Source of the DNA: UBA11704 sp964491805
GTDB taxonomy: Bacteria > Patescibacteriota > Minisyncoccia > Phycocordibacterales > UBA5272
DNA: 58,904 nucleotides
NCBI GenBank assembly: GCA_964491805.1
Contig: CAZBGU010000003.1
Location: 1 to 58,904 of the forward strand
Reading direction: 5' to 3'
Positions 15,944 through 24,215 of the stretch are shown here, piece by piece. Positions within the stretch are counted from its first letter, which is position 1. Each line of letters opens with the position of its first letter. A program made the translations under genes and the position numbers. Below the pieces are notes generated by a model. That model made no database searches, was not told the DNA's origin, and saw nothing but the letters and a program-made list of their open reading frames with translations.

Positions 15944-16302
15944 ACAATACAATAGAGTTACATGCTGTGGGGTAAAGTTACAGTTTCTCTATCCAATATT
16001 TCAAGTTTGGTATATACGGAATCACTTCTGATTTCATCAACTCAGTTCTAACATTCTCTATTACGTCGCACTGAATACAAAACACCCAACTTGCAAGTTG
16101 GGTGTTTTGTATTCAGCTCTGTCACAGGAGAAAACAAACAGCTTTGTTTTCGTCTGGTCTCGAATAGGGTTCGCGAAACTACTTCGAGCGAAGCGAGGAG
16201 TTTTGTGAACGAGTCCAGCCCGACGCACAAACACAAGTCACCTTCGTTGTTTTGATGTAGAAAATTAGCAACTTTTCCTCTGTAGATGCTACCATTGTAG
16301 GA
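15944..16302. repeat. tRNA-tail element, copy 2, ending in a tRNA-Tyr 3' duplicate
   Basis: A 46-bp perfect palindrome (16071-16116, no spacer) is followed by a perfect 9-bp hairpin (16130-16138/16143-16151) and the 22-base core 16159-16180 (identical to 126-147). The 12-bp stem 16169-16180/16199-16210 (two G-U pairs) leads to 16210-16231, an exact copy of 12929-12950, the tRNA-Tyr 3' end. The rest of this 359-bp stretch has no credible gene. Confidence 0.75.
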
Positions 16303-17277
16303 ATGGAAAAGAAAACTTCAAACAAAAATTTGCATAATGCAAACAGGGCAAAAAATGATGAATTCTATACACAGTTATCAGATATTGAAAAGGAGTTAAG
16401 AAATTATAAGGCACACTTAAAAGATAAGACTGTCTTCTGTAACTGTGATGATCCAGAGGAAAGCAATTTCTGGAATTATTTTGCTCAAAACTTCGAGCAT
16501 CTTGGACTTAGAAAGCTAATCTCAACACACTACGAAACAGAAAAGCCGTCGTACAAATTAGAAATTATAAGAGATGTCAATAAAGACGGAAAAATAAACA
16601 AACTAGATACAATCAAGACTCCACTAAAACAAAATGGTGATTTCAGAAGTCCTGAGTGTATTGAGATTCTTAAGGAGTCTGACATTGTTGTAACCAATCC
16701 ACCTTTTTCATTATTTAGGGAATATGTTTCTCAGCTTTTTGAGTATAATAAAAAGTTCATAATAATAGGCAATCAGAATGCAATTACATACAAGGAAATT
16801 TTTAAACTAATAAAAGATAATAAGGTGTGGCTTGGGCAAAGCATTCATAGCGGTGATCGAGAGTTTAGAGTTCCTGATCACTATGTAATTCATTCGCCAA
16901 GTAAGCGGGTTGATGAACATGGTGTTCAGTATGTTAGAGTAAACGGTGTCCGGTGGTTCACAAATATGGACTACAAGGAACGTCATGATGATCTTGTTCT
17001 CTATAAAAACTATAAAGGGAATGAAGATGAGTATCCTCATTATGAGAACTATGATGCTATAAATATTGATAAGACAAAAGACATACCTATGGATTATGGT
17101 GGAGCAATGGGTGTGCCTATAACTTTTTTGGATAAATACAACCCAGAACAGTTTGACATTGTTGACATCAATCCACATTTTTTTACCATAGTAGAGCAAG
17201 GTCTTCCCAAGCCATCTCAATTAAAAATTCCTGGTCGTAAAGACCCGTATGCTCGTATTATTATTAAAAGGAAATAA
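16303..17277 (+). CDS. EcoRI-type adenine-specific DNA methyltransferase
   Basis: A 324-residue protein, almost the length of M.EcoRI (326). AKNDEFYTQLSDIEKEL at 16-32 is the typical opening of the family, VFCNCDDPEESNF (44-56) occupies the AdoMet-binding motif position, and the catalytic NPPF is at 132-135 (VVTNPPFSLFREYV). It should methylate adenine N6 in a short palindrome that cannot be read from sequence. The gene is very AT-rich. It lies 17 bp upstream of a DUF262-HNH protein that could be its restriction partner. A TACCAT box (16290-16295) is seven bases before the ATG. Confidence 0.88.
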   Translation: MEKKTSNKNLHNANRAKNDEFYTQLSDIEKELRNYKAHLKDKTVFCNCDDPEESNFWNYFAQNFEHLGLRKLISTHYETEKPSYKLEIIRDVNKDGKINKLDTIKTPLKQNGDFRSPECIEILKESDIVVTNPPFSLFREYVSQLFEYNKKFIIIGNQNAITYKEIFKLIKDNKVWLGQSIHSGDREFRVPDHYVIHSPSKRVDEHGVQYVRVNGVRWFTNMDYKERHDDLVLYKNYKGNEDEYPHYENYDAINIDKTKDIPMDYGGAMGVPITFLDKYNPEQFDIVDINPHFFTIVEQGLPKPSQLKIPGRKDPYARIIIKRK

Positions 17278-17294
17278 CTTACTGTATACCATAT

Positions 17295-18377
17295 ATGAAA
17301 ATCGAATTAAAAGAAATAACAATTAGAGATGTGTCGAATGGTTATGTAAATGATAACGAAGAAGGTGTTGTCGGATACAGAGGATCTTTAAATATTCGTC
17401 CAAAATATCAGAGAGAATTTGTATATAAAGATAAGCAACGAGACGCAGTTATAGAGACGGTACGAAAAAACTTCCCACTTAATGTTATGTACTGGGTTAA
17501 GAATGATGATGGTACATATGAAGTTCTTGATGGGCAGCAGCGAACTATAAGTATCTGTGAATATGTTTCAGGGACTTTCTCAATCAACTTTCAGTACTTT
17601 CACAACCTTGAAGATGTCGAGAAGGAGCAGATTCTTAACTATAAACTCATGGTATATTTTTGTGAAGGGAATGACAAAGAAAAGTTGGATTGGTTTAAGA
17701 CGATTAATATCGCCGGCGAGAGGCTTGCTGATCAAGAACTTCGAAATGCTATTTATACTGGTACGTGGTTAACGGAGGCAAAAAAATATTTTAGTAAATC
17801 AGGGTGTCCTGCTCATAGCATTGGAAGTGATTATATGGTTGGGGCCGTATTGCGACAGGACTATCTCGAGACAGCGCTCAGCTGGATAAGTAAGGGTCAC
17901 ATAGAACAGTATATGGCTGATAATCAACATAAGCCGAATGCAAATGAGCTATGGCTCTACTTTCAGTCAGTCATCAATTGGACAAAGACAACTTTTCCTA
18001 TATATAGAAAAGAAATGAAAAGTGTTCCGTTCGGGTTTCTTTATAATGAATTTAAAGATAGAGAAATTGATTCCGTGGCTATTGAAAATGAGGTTACAAA
18101 ACTGATGCAAGATGAGGATGTTAGCAGAAAATCAGGCGTGTATGAATATGTTTTAACAAGGAATGAGAAGCATCTTAATATACGAGCGTTTACTGATAAA
18201 CAAAAGCGAGAAGCGTATGAGCGACAGAAAGGTGTGTGTATAAAGTGTGGTAATCATTTTGAAATTGATGGAATGGAGGCGGATCACATAACACCATGGC
18301 ACGCGGGCGGGAAAACTATTTCAGAAAATTGTCAGATGCTGTGTAAACAAGACAATCGGATCAAGTCAGGTATATAG
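17295..18377 (+). CDS. DUF262 protein with C-terminal HNH nuclease
   Basis: A 360-residue protein. The DUF262 (ParB/Srx-like) N-terminal half has IRPKYQREFVY (34-44) and the family's DGQQR (79-83), which in GmrSD and SspE-type proteins belongs to the nucleotide-binding site. The C-terminal 46 residues are an HNH module: C315-x2-C318, D330-H331, N345 and C350. It follows the EcoRI-type methyltransferase by 17 bp. The layout suggests restriction of DNA lacking the partner's methylation, but attack on modified DNA, as in GmrSD, is also possible. No R.EcoRI-like gene is present. Confidence 0.85.
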   Translation: MKIELKEITIRDVSNGYVNDNEEGVVGYRGSLNIRPKYQREFVYKDKQRDAVIETVRKNFPLNVMYWVKNDDGTYEVLDGQQRTISICEYVSGTFSINFQYFHNLEDVEKEQILNYKLMVYFCEGNDKEKLDWFKTINIAGERLADQELRNAIYTGTWLTEAKKYFSKSGCPAHSIGSDYMVGAVLRQDYLETALSWISKGHIEQYMADNQHKPNANELWLYFQSVINWTKTTFPIYRKEMKSVPFGFLYNEFKDREIDSVAIENEVTKLMQDEDVSRKSGVYEYVLTRNEKHLNIRAFTDKQKREAYERQKGVCIKCGNHFEIDGMEADHITPWHAGGKTISENCQMLCKQDNRIKSGI

Positions 18378-18429
18378 CAAAGAGAGTAGGGTTGGCAAGG
18401 TCATTTATTTTTTTCTAAAAAATGGTAAT

Positions 18430-19005
18430 GTGTACTATATGCTATTTAAGCTATACGTAAGTGAAAAAATCACACTGGTGCTCCGTAGTGAATCTGATGC
18501 TGAGAAGACTTTTGAATTGGTTAATACCAACCGAGATCACCTGAGGCAATGGTTCCCATGGGTTGATACGACGCATTCATCAGAAGATTCAAGAAAGTTT
18601 ATTGCTTCATGTAAGGAAAAATTTGAAGAGAAAAAAGCGCTTGATCTCGGCATCTTGTATGATGGTGTTCTTGTCGGTTCTATGGGTTTCCATACAATTA
18701 ACAGTGTGAATGAATGGGCAGAAATCGGATATTGGATATCAAAAGAGTATGAAGGGAAGGGTATTGTAACTACAAGCGTTAGAACATTAATTGATTACGC
18801 ATTTAATGAACTACATCTACATCGTGTTCAGATTAAATGTGATGCTACAAACTTAAAAAGTAAAGCAATTCCTGAGAGGCTTGGTTTTGTATATGAGGGT
18901 CTTACACGTGAGAACCATAAACGAGACAATAAGTATACAGATGGATTGACATATTCAATACTTCGACACGAGTGGAATAGTAATGATGTTACGTATATGA
19001 TGTGA
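18430..19005 (+). CDS. RimJ/RimL-type GNAT acetyltransferase
   Basis: A 191-residue GNAT protein. LVLRSESDAEKTFELVN opens the fold, LRQWFPWVD near residues 37-45 is typical of the RimL/YdaF group, and the acetyl-CoA loop is in GYWISKEYEGKGIVTTSV (about 104-121), followed by NLKSKAIPERLGF. It probably acetylates a protein N-terminus, an amine or an antibiotic; the substrate is unknown. An internal ATG at 18439 is an alternative start. Confidence 0.85.
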   Translation: MYYMLFKLYVSEKITLVLRSESDAEKTFELVNTNRDHLRQWFPWVDTTHSSEDSRKFIASCKEKFEEKKALDLGILYDGVLVGSMGFHTINSVNEWAEIGYWISKEYEGKGIVTTSVRTLIDYAFNELHLHRVQIKCDATNLKSKAIPERLGFVYEGLTRENHKRDNKYTDGLTYSILRHEWNSNDVTYMM

Positions 19006-19015
19006 TAAGTAAAAT

Positions 19016-19043
19016 TTGACAAAAGTTTTTACTTGTATACAAT
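19016..19043 (+). promoter_or_regulatory. Strong promoter of a 27-codon leaderless ORF
   Basis: TTGACA (19016-19021), 16-base spacer, TACAAT (19038-19043), then exactly six bases to the ATG. It is among the best promoters in the window. Confidence 0.7.
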
Positions 19044-19049
19044 AAAAAT

Positions 19050-19133
19050 ATGATACGTGGACTTACTATAATTTCATCATCAAAGCGCAAGGCTGATAGT
19101 AATTGTCAGTTATATTTTGCTTTGTATCACTAA
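19050..19133 (+). CDS. 27-residue leaderless micro-ORF, possible leader peptide
   Basis: The ORF starts six bases after a consensus -10 box and ends with TAA at 19131-19133. The peptide MIRGLTIISSSKRK... has three consecutive serines and ends LYFALYH. A strong terminator hairpin follows within 25 bases, just before an acetyltransferase gene. This order of promoter, short peptide, terminator and gene is that of an attenuator, but no antiterminator fold was worked out. It could equally be a free micropeptide or a small RNA. Confidence 0.45.
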   Translation: MIRGLTIISSSKRKADSNCQLYFALYH

Positions 19134-19156
19134 AAAATACCTAAATCTTGTAGAAA

Positions 19157-19194
19157 GTAAAATCCAGCTGACAATCACGTCAGCTGGATTTTAC
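19157..19194 (+). terminator. Perfect 16-bp hairpin before the second GNAT gene
   Basis: GTAAAATCCAGCTGAC and GTCAGCTGGATTTTAC pair perfectly around AATCAC. It ends 14 bases before the ATG at 19209. Confidence 0.8.
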
Positions 19195-19208
19195 GTAAGG
19201 TATTCAAC

Positions 19209-19847
19209 ATGTCTCAATCGTATACAGGTATTCATAGTCACAACGGTGTTACCTTCTACTCGTGTTTTGATGTAGATATGCTTTCTTGTTTTATTGACAT
19301 GAATAGCATGGATGTCTTCGGGGACTTGTCTCGAGACATGTCACAGGAAGAACATCTTCTTCATCCTGACCGAGACTCACTTCGTATGAGCTTTGCCTCA
19401 GGTAATGCCTGTGTTGTGGTAGCAAAAGAGAAGGAAGCTTCTAGGGTAGTTGGATATTGCCGTATTATTCCACTTTGTGAGGATGATATGGGTGTGTGGT
19501 ACGAGTTTGGAAGTGTTTACGTAAAATATGATGTGCGACATACGGGGGTAGGTCAAGCAATGTATAGATCATTTCTTGAGGTTCATTCACAGAAATTGAT
19601 CCTTGCAACTACAACAAACATGGCTGCTGTTTCTGTTGGTAAAAAAGTTGGATTCGAAATTGTCTTGCGTAAATCACTTCCTACATCAGTATGGCGTGCG
19701 TCGTGTACATGCAGTGAGGAAAAAGTTGGTTCATCTGATTCCTCTACATGCAAGCGTGCGTATAAGGAATCAGATGCAACGACCCCATGTTTCTTCCGGG
19801 TCACTCCCCACACACATAAGATACTCTTTGCAAAAGGTGTTTCGTAG
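19209..19847 (+). CDS. GNAT-fold acetyltransferase with Cys-rich tail
   Basis: A 212-residue protein. A GNAT core is visible at about residues 70-155: ACVVVAKEKEASRVVGYCRI, then FGSVYVKYDVRHTGVGQAMYRSFLE with the acetyl-CoA loop RHTGVGQ, then AAVSVGKKVGFE. The C-terminal 60 residues are unusual, with five cysteines (CTC, STC, TPC among them) and His-rich TPHTHK, which might bind metal. The substrate is unknown. It sits between two hairpin terminators. Confidence 0.65.
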   Translation: MSQSYTGIHSHNGVTFYSCFDVDMLSCFIDMNSMDVFGDLSRDMSQEEHLLHPDRDSLRMSFASGNACVVVAKEKEASRVVGYCRIIPLCEDDMGVWYEFGSVYVKYDVRHTGVGQAMYRSFLEVHSQKLILATTTNMAAVSVGKKVGFEIVLRKSLPTSVWRASCTCSEEKVGSSDSSTCKRAYKESDATTPCFFRVTPHTHKILFAKGVS

Positions 19848-19855
19848 TGTTTTCC

Positions 19856-19884
19856 GAGCGCACTTTATGTGCGCTCTCTTTATT
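19856..19884 (+). terminator. Terminator after the second GNAT gene
   Basis: The perfect 8-bp stem GAGCGCAC/GTGCGCTC has loop TTTAT and is followed by TCTTTATT. Confidence 0.85.
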
Positions 19885-19959
19885 AGCTAGTGTGCCAAGT
19901 AGTCGAGATATGAATAATTATTTTGAGTTACAAATCTCGATGATATATACAATCATAGT

Positions 19960-20814
19960 ATGTTAGAAATATATCGTTTTGATTCTGGTTTCCCTGGAAA
20001 GAAAGTTTTGTTTCTGGGTTCTGTTCATGGTAATGAAGTGTGTGGTTCCGTTGCACTAGATAGGTTCCGGAATGAAGTTGATAGCGGAACCCTTTCAATT
20101 GCAATAGGTGAGGTTGTGGCTATTCCTCGTTGCAACAGGAAGGCATACGAAGAGTCTAAGAGGTTTATTGATTGCAATTTAAATCGTGTTATAACTCCTC
20201 TTGAGACACCGTCACTTTATGAAGAATTCATTGCACAAGAGCTGCTAAAGGAAATTCTCAAAGTTGACTATGTTGTTGACCTCCATTCTATGACAGCAGA
20301 TACAGTTCCTATGGTATTTGTTGATTACGAAAACAAAGAAAATGAAAAGTTGGCGCGAGCTTCTGGTATTTCTCACTGTGTCTATGGGTGGTCTTCCTTG
20401 TTTTTGTCCGGAGAGCCGTCTGCGGATACAATTAGCTATGCAAATGAGTGTGGGAAGTTTGGTATAACTATTGAGTGTGGCCAACATGCATCTCCGTTGG
20501 CTATAGAGTGTGCATATACAAGTATATGCACTATTTTGCAGTCTCTTTCTATTCTACAGGCGCCACATATCGGTACACAAAGTGAATTCCATTTTCAGAA
20601 GTTTAGAATGAAAAAAGTTTTTTTTAAAGAAAATGATAGCGATGTTATGGTAAAGAAGTATCGTAATTTTGATTTCGTAGAAAAATATTCCACCGTCGCT
20701 GTCCGTTCTAATGGTGAACATATACAAGCGCCATCTGACGGCTATATTATGTTACCAAATGATAGAGCAATGGTTGGACATGAGTGGTTCTATTTTGGCA
20801 TGTTGTGTTCTTAA
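19960..20814 (+). CDS. AstE/AspA-family zinc hydrolase (M14-like)
   Basis: A 284-residue protein of the succinylglutamate desuccinylase/aspartoacylase family. The zinc ligands fit H24 and E27 in GSVHGNEV and the His of VVDLHSMTADTVP (about 105-117). The catalytic Glu is likely in FGITIECGQH (about 168-177). Family members remove acyl groups from amino acids or trim peptides; the substrate here is not predictable. It has a leaderless start: TACAAT at 19948-19953, then six bases to the ATG. Confidence 0.8.
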   Translation: MLEIYRFDSGFPGKKVLFLGSVHGNEVCGSVALDRFRNEVDSGTLSIAIGEVVAIPRCNRKAYEESKRFIDCNLNRVITPLETPSLYEEFIAQELLKEILKVDYVVDLHSMTADTVPMVFVDYENKENEKLARASGISHCVYGWSSLFLSGEPSADTISYANECGKFGITIECGQHASPLAIECAYTSICTILQSLSILQAPHIGTQSEFHFQKFRMKKVFFKENDSDVMVKKYRNFDFVEKYSTVAVRSNGEHIQAPSDGYIMLPNDRAMVGHEWFYFGMLCS

Positions 20815-20850
20815 TAAAAAATAAGAGAACTGTGTACAGCAAAATCGACT

Positions 20851-20879
20851 TTGACAATGTGGATGCAATATCGTAGAAT
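20851..20879 (+). promoter_or_regulatory. Promoter of a GC-rich gene
   Basis: TTGACA (20851-20856), 17-base spacer, TAGAAT (20874-20879). Confidence 0.75.
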
Positions 20880-20908
20880 ACAATCCTCGTTCATTTTGTG
20901 GGGTATGT

Positions 20909-21349
20909 ATGCGTGTTACATTTCGCTTGGCGGGCGACCAGATCGCCCGCGCCAAAGATCTCGTTGAAGTTCTTGCTCGCGAGGCAGAAGGAGACAGAGC
21001 ACGTTGCGTGAGCGGGTTCGATGCCGGCAACTTGCTTGGCTACGTTCCCTATCACGGGTTCTCCCAGAACGAGAACCAGAGGCTGAAGTTCTCACACGGC
21101 ATCGTCACCTACGTCGGCGAGCGAAGTCCTCTCATTCAGGACGGTGGATGTGCAATCCTGGCATACATCGTGAGCGGATATCGGAAGTACTGCTTCCATC
21201 CTGACGGAAGTGTCTACCGGCAGGAAAAGACACCTGAGATGGTCTTTCACCTTCAGACTCTGGTTCCGCTTACGTACATCACCAGAATGCCAAGTTGGGG
21301 GTGGTTCGAGTGCCTTCATGATCAGCAGAGAAGGCTCGGTGTCGTCTAA
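20909..21349 (+). CDS. GC-rich hypothetical protein (146 aa)
   Basis: A soluble 146-residue protein with mixed alpha/beta composition. It begins MRVTFRLAGDQIARAKDLVE, with a Gly/Ser-rich middle and an aromatic C-terminal half (MPSWGWFECLHD). I recognise no family. The gene is clearly richer in G and C than its neighbours, with many codons ending in C or G. It has a near-consensus promoter upstream and a strong terminator downstream, so it is a self-contained unit. TGGGG a few bases before the ATG is a weak ribosome-binding site; ATG 20905 is out of frame. Confidence 0.65.
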   Translation: MRVTFRLAGDQIARAKDLVEVLAREAEGDRARCVSGFDAGNLLGYVPYHGFSQNENQRLKFSHGIVTYVGERSPLIQDGGCAILAYIVSGYRKYCFHPDGSVYRQEKTPEMVFHLQTLVPLTYITRMPSWGWFECLHDQQRRLGVV

Positions 21350-21378
21350 GCACTACCCCTTCTGAGGTCGGGCGACAT

Positions 21379-21416
21379 GGCCGTTGTATGCTTGCATGCA
21401 GCGGTCTTGCTTTTTT
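21379..21416 (+). terminator. Terminator of the GC-rich gene
   Basis: The 13-base arms 21379-21391 and 21394-21406 pair with three G-U pairs, followed by TTGCTTTTTTTC. Confidence 0.85.
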
Positions 21417-21462
21417 TCATGATACACATCTTCTTTTGTAAGTATCCTGGTATACTCTTTGT

Positions 21463-22191
21463 ATGCTTAACGTACATACTGTGACAAAATGTTTTGGAGA
21501 AAAGAAAGCTGTTGATAACGTGAGCTTTACTATCTCTAGTGGGGAAATCTTTTCGCTTATTGGACCAAATAGTTCAGGTAAGACAACTATTGTAAAGAGT
21601 ATTGTTGGGCTTCTTCAGCTTACTGAAGGGGGTATTTCTGTTAACGGTTACGATCTAGAGAAGAATCCTGAATTGGCAAAAAGAAATATTGGATATATTC
21701 CAGATGAGCCGGCAATCTGGTCTCATATGACTGGAGAAGAATTTCTTTTCTTCACCCAAGCTCTATTTGGAGTTGATGAGAAAAAACGCTCAGAGTCAAT
21801 ACCGAAATTACTGAGTACGTTCGGTCTAGAGGGGCTTGAAAAGCAATATTTCGAGGAATATTCACGAGGGAATAAGCAAAAATTTAGCATCCTTGCTGCC
21901 ATGTCTCACCACCCAAAATTGCTTGTGATCGATGAACCTATTGTCGGCCTCGATCCAACTGGAGCTGAAATTGTTAAAAAAATATTTGTTGACTATGCAA
22001 AAAATGGCGGGTCTATTCTTCTTGTGACACACACATTGCCTGTGGCAGAGTCTATTTCTGATCGTATTGGATTTCTTAAGGACGGAAAGCTGGTAGCAGT
22101 TGGTACGCTTGAAGAACTGCGGAGACAGTCAGGGGTTGCTGAGAGTGCTTCTCTTGAAGACGTGTATAAGAAGTTTGCTATGGTTCAATAA
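21463..22191 (+). CDS. ABC transporter ATP-binding protein
   Basis: A 242-residue ATPase. Walker A GPNSSGKTT is at about residues 34-42, the signature is degenerate (SRGNK in place of LSGGQ), Walker B LLVIDEP is at about 149-155, and the switch histidine is in LVTHTLP. It fits the ABC-2 exporter class. TATACT (21451-21456) lies six bases before the ATG, so it is probably leaderless. The permease gene follows within 20 bp, so the pair forms an exporter of unknown substrate. Confidence 0.9.
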   Translation: MLNVHTVTKCFGEKKAVDNVSFTISSGEIFSLIGPNSSGKTTIVKSIVGLLQLTEGGISVNGYDLEKNPELAKRNIGYIPDEPAIWSHMTGEEFLFFTQALFGVDEKKRSESIPKLLSTFGLEGLEKQYFEEYSRGNKQKFSILAAMSHHPKLLVIDEPIVGLDPTGAEIVKKIFVDYAKNGGSILLVTHTLPVAESISDRIGFLKDGKLVAVGTLEELRRQSGVAESASLEDVYKKFAMVQ

Positions 22192-22210
22192 TTTTTCACA
22201 TGATTATTGT

Positions 22211-23905
22211 ATGATGAAACTTTTTTTACGATTCCAGCTGCGAAAGATGACTTCGTATTTCCAAACAAGACGTCTTGCAAAAATAATAACGAGCCTATTG
22301 TTTATCCTTGTTTTCTCATCTGTCTCCATCGGGATTTATTTTTTCTTTATTTCCGGTTTTAGATATATTCAGTTTAATGTTGAGGCAGAATTCAGAGAGC
22401 CGTTACTATTATTTGTTAATGAGATGTTTCTGCTTGTGTTGTCAGGTGTGATTGTTTTAAGTTCGATTATTTCAGGGATCTTTACATTGTTTCGCGGTAA
22501 TTACGATGCATGGATACTGAGTTCTCCTGGTTACAAAATCTTTCCTAGAATTTCATTTATTACAAGTACAATGAGTTCTTCATGGCCGCTTTTTGTAATG
22601 TTCATACCTGCACTCTGTGCATTCCTTTCGATGGGGTATATATCAATAGTAGGTCTCTTCTTTGTGGTTATATCTGTCCTTTTATTCCTTGCTGTATTAA
22701 ATGCGCTAACATTTTCTTTTGTAATCGCTATCGGGTATGTCTACTACCACTTCTCCAGGGTGACTAGATTCATAACTTTTAGTTTTAGAGGAATGATTGG
22801 TTTTTTGGTTCTTGCTGTTATTGCTTGTGTACTCTTTGTTGCCACAAAAGTTCGAGGAATCGACTTGGTTGCACTGTTCAAAGCAGGGGACGTTGATACC
22901 GCTCTATCAATCGCAACAATCGGGGATCATTTTAGATGGCTTCCTTCACATCCATTTGCTCTACAGATTGTATTTTGGCAGAGCGGTCATGTATATGAGG
23001 CTTTGACTCTCTTTTTGGTCTTGTTTGTACTTGCTGCGGTAACTCTACTGATATTTTGGCTCATTTCACCATTTTTTTACTGTCTATGGCAAAAATTTCA
23101 AGAAGGTGAGTCACATGTTATAACGGAAAATGTAATACAACCAAGAAGTGTTGTGGGTGGCTTTCAATTTCGGGGAGGACTAACTCGGGTTTTGTTTAAA
23201 AAGGAGGTGTTAACTGCTATGCGAAACACAAAAGGCAACCTCTGGGCACTGTTTCTTTTTTGCCTCTGGCTTGCTCAGCTTGGCATAAACGTTGTTTCGA
23301 AGACAAACCTTCATAGATATCAAATTGATGCAACAGATAAGGTTGCTATCATGCAAGCTATTCAGTTTATTATCGCTATATATTTTATGTGTGCATTTGT
23401 ATTGCGGTTTGTTTTTCCATCATTTAGCCTTGAGAAGAGAACGTCATGGATTCTTGGAACCGCGCCACTTAGGTTCAGAAAAATTTTTTTTGGGAGATAT
23501 TTTTTTTATGTGGTGAGTTTTATTTTTATTGGCGTTGTTATGAACTATATTGATGCTCTCGTCCTTAATCTCCCAGTTTTGTACAGTTTGTATACCACAA
23601 CTCTTCTTATATCTATGATTATGTTTATTGTGACACTAGGTCTTACTCTTGGGGCACTATTCCCGAGTTTTGAAACCGATGATCCTGAAAGTATAAGCAC
23701 AAGTATGCCCGGTTTGTTTTTTACGGGGATATCATTAGCTTATGGTGCGCTATGTGCATTTCTTCTATACAGGGTTCTCATCGATGGAAGGACTCTGCTG
23801 CTGGGCTTGTGTGTTGGTGTTACGCTGGTGTTTAGTATTGTGCTCTTAGGTGTTATTCTGAAAATTCGTACGTATAAAACACAAGGAGATGTCTCTAATG
23901 GATGA
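22211..23905 (+). CDS. ABC transporter permease, large ABC-2-like
   Basis: A 564-residue membrane protein from MMKLFLRFQLRKM with about a dozen hydrophobic segments in two halves, split by a cytoplasmic stretch near residues 290-345 (HVITENVIQPRSV, then LFKKEVLTAMRNTKG). This duplicated layout fits the putative ABC exporter class in which one long permease pairs with one ATPase. The frame is open back to 22100 inside the ATPase gene, but ATG 22211 is the likely start. Confidence 0.78.
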   Translation: MMKLFLRFQLRKMTSYFQTRRLAKIITSLLFILVFSSVSIGIYFFFISGFRYIQFNVEAEFREPLLLFVNEMFLLVLSGVIVLSSIISGIFTLFRGNYDAWILSSPGYKIFPRISFITSTMSSSWPLFVMFIPALCAFLSMGYISIVGLFFVVISVLLFLAVLNALTFSFVIAIGYVYYHFSRVTRFITFSFRGMIGFLVLAVIACVLFVATKVRGIDLVALFKAGDVDTALSIATIGDHFRWLPSHPFALQIVFWQSGHVYEALTLFLVLFVLAAVTLLIFWLISPFFYCLWQKFQEGESHVITENVIQPRSVVGGFQFRGGLTRVLFKKEVLTAMRNTKGNLWALFLFCLWLAQLGINVVSKTNLHRYQIDATDKVAIMQAIQFIIAIYFMCAFVLRFVFPSFSLEKRTSWILGTAPLRFRKIFFGRYFFYVVSFIFIGVVMNYIDALVLNLPVLYSLYTTTLLISMIMFIVTLGLTLGALFPSFETDDPESISTSMPGLFFTGISLAYGALCAFLLYRVLIDGRTLLLGLCVGVTLVFSIVLLGVILKIRTYKTQGDVSNG

Positions 23906-23971
23906 TGTTTTCTTAAAAAAGAGTATACTTATTAACCGAAGGCACCTCTTCGGTGCTATCTGGAGAGTACA

Positions 23972-24109
23972 GTGATCGACCCTTCGATCTTCTTTGGGAC
24001 ACTGATTCGTGTTCCTTTGGCGCTCTGTTTCGCGCTTTTCTTCCCATACTTGCCTTCCTTTGATACTCGCAAGCCACTTGAGAAGGATGGTGATGTGGAG
24101 AAGGAGTAA
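23972..24109 (+). CDS. Small single-helix membrane protein (45 aa)
   Basis: A GTG start preceded by GGAGAG at four bases. The product has one hydrophobic stretch (IFFGTLIRVPLALCFALFF) followed by a charged tail ending in KPLEKDGDVEKE. It is more GC-rich than its neighbours. TATACT at about 23925 could be the -10 box. A GC-rich terminator follows. I recognise no family. Confidence 0.5.
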   Translation: MIDPSIFFGTLIRVPLALCFALFFPYLPSFDTRKPLEKDGDVEKE

Positions 24110-24128
24110 GGGAATTGAACAGAGATCT

Positions 24129-24160
24129 GACCGCCCGAGAGGGCGGTCGTTCTGCATTTT
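24129..24160 (+). terminator. Terminator of the small membrane-protein gene
   Basis: GACCGCCC, loop GAGA and GGGCGGTC give a perfect 8-bp stem, followed by GTTCTGCATTTT. Confidence 0.75.
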
Positions 24161-24215
24161 AAGAGTGCACAGTTTGTACTTTTTAGTTGTCTGCTATTTT
24201 TGATACAGTGTATAT

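Noticed and set aside
12950..16210. Integrase or transposase inside the chaperonin block
   Set aside because: All ORFs there are accounted for and none is a recombinase, so the island idea rests only on the repeat and base composition.
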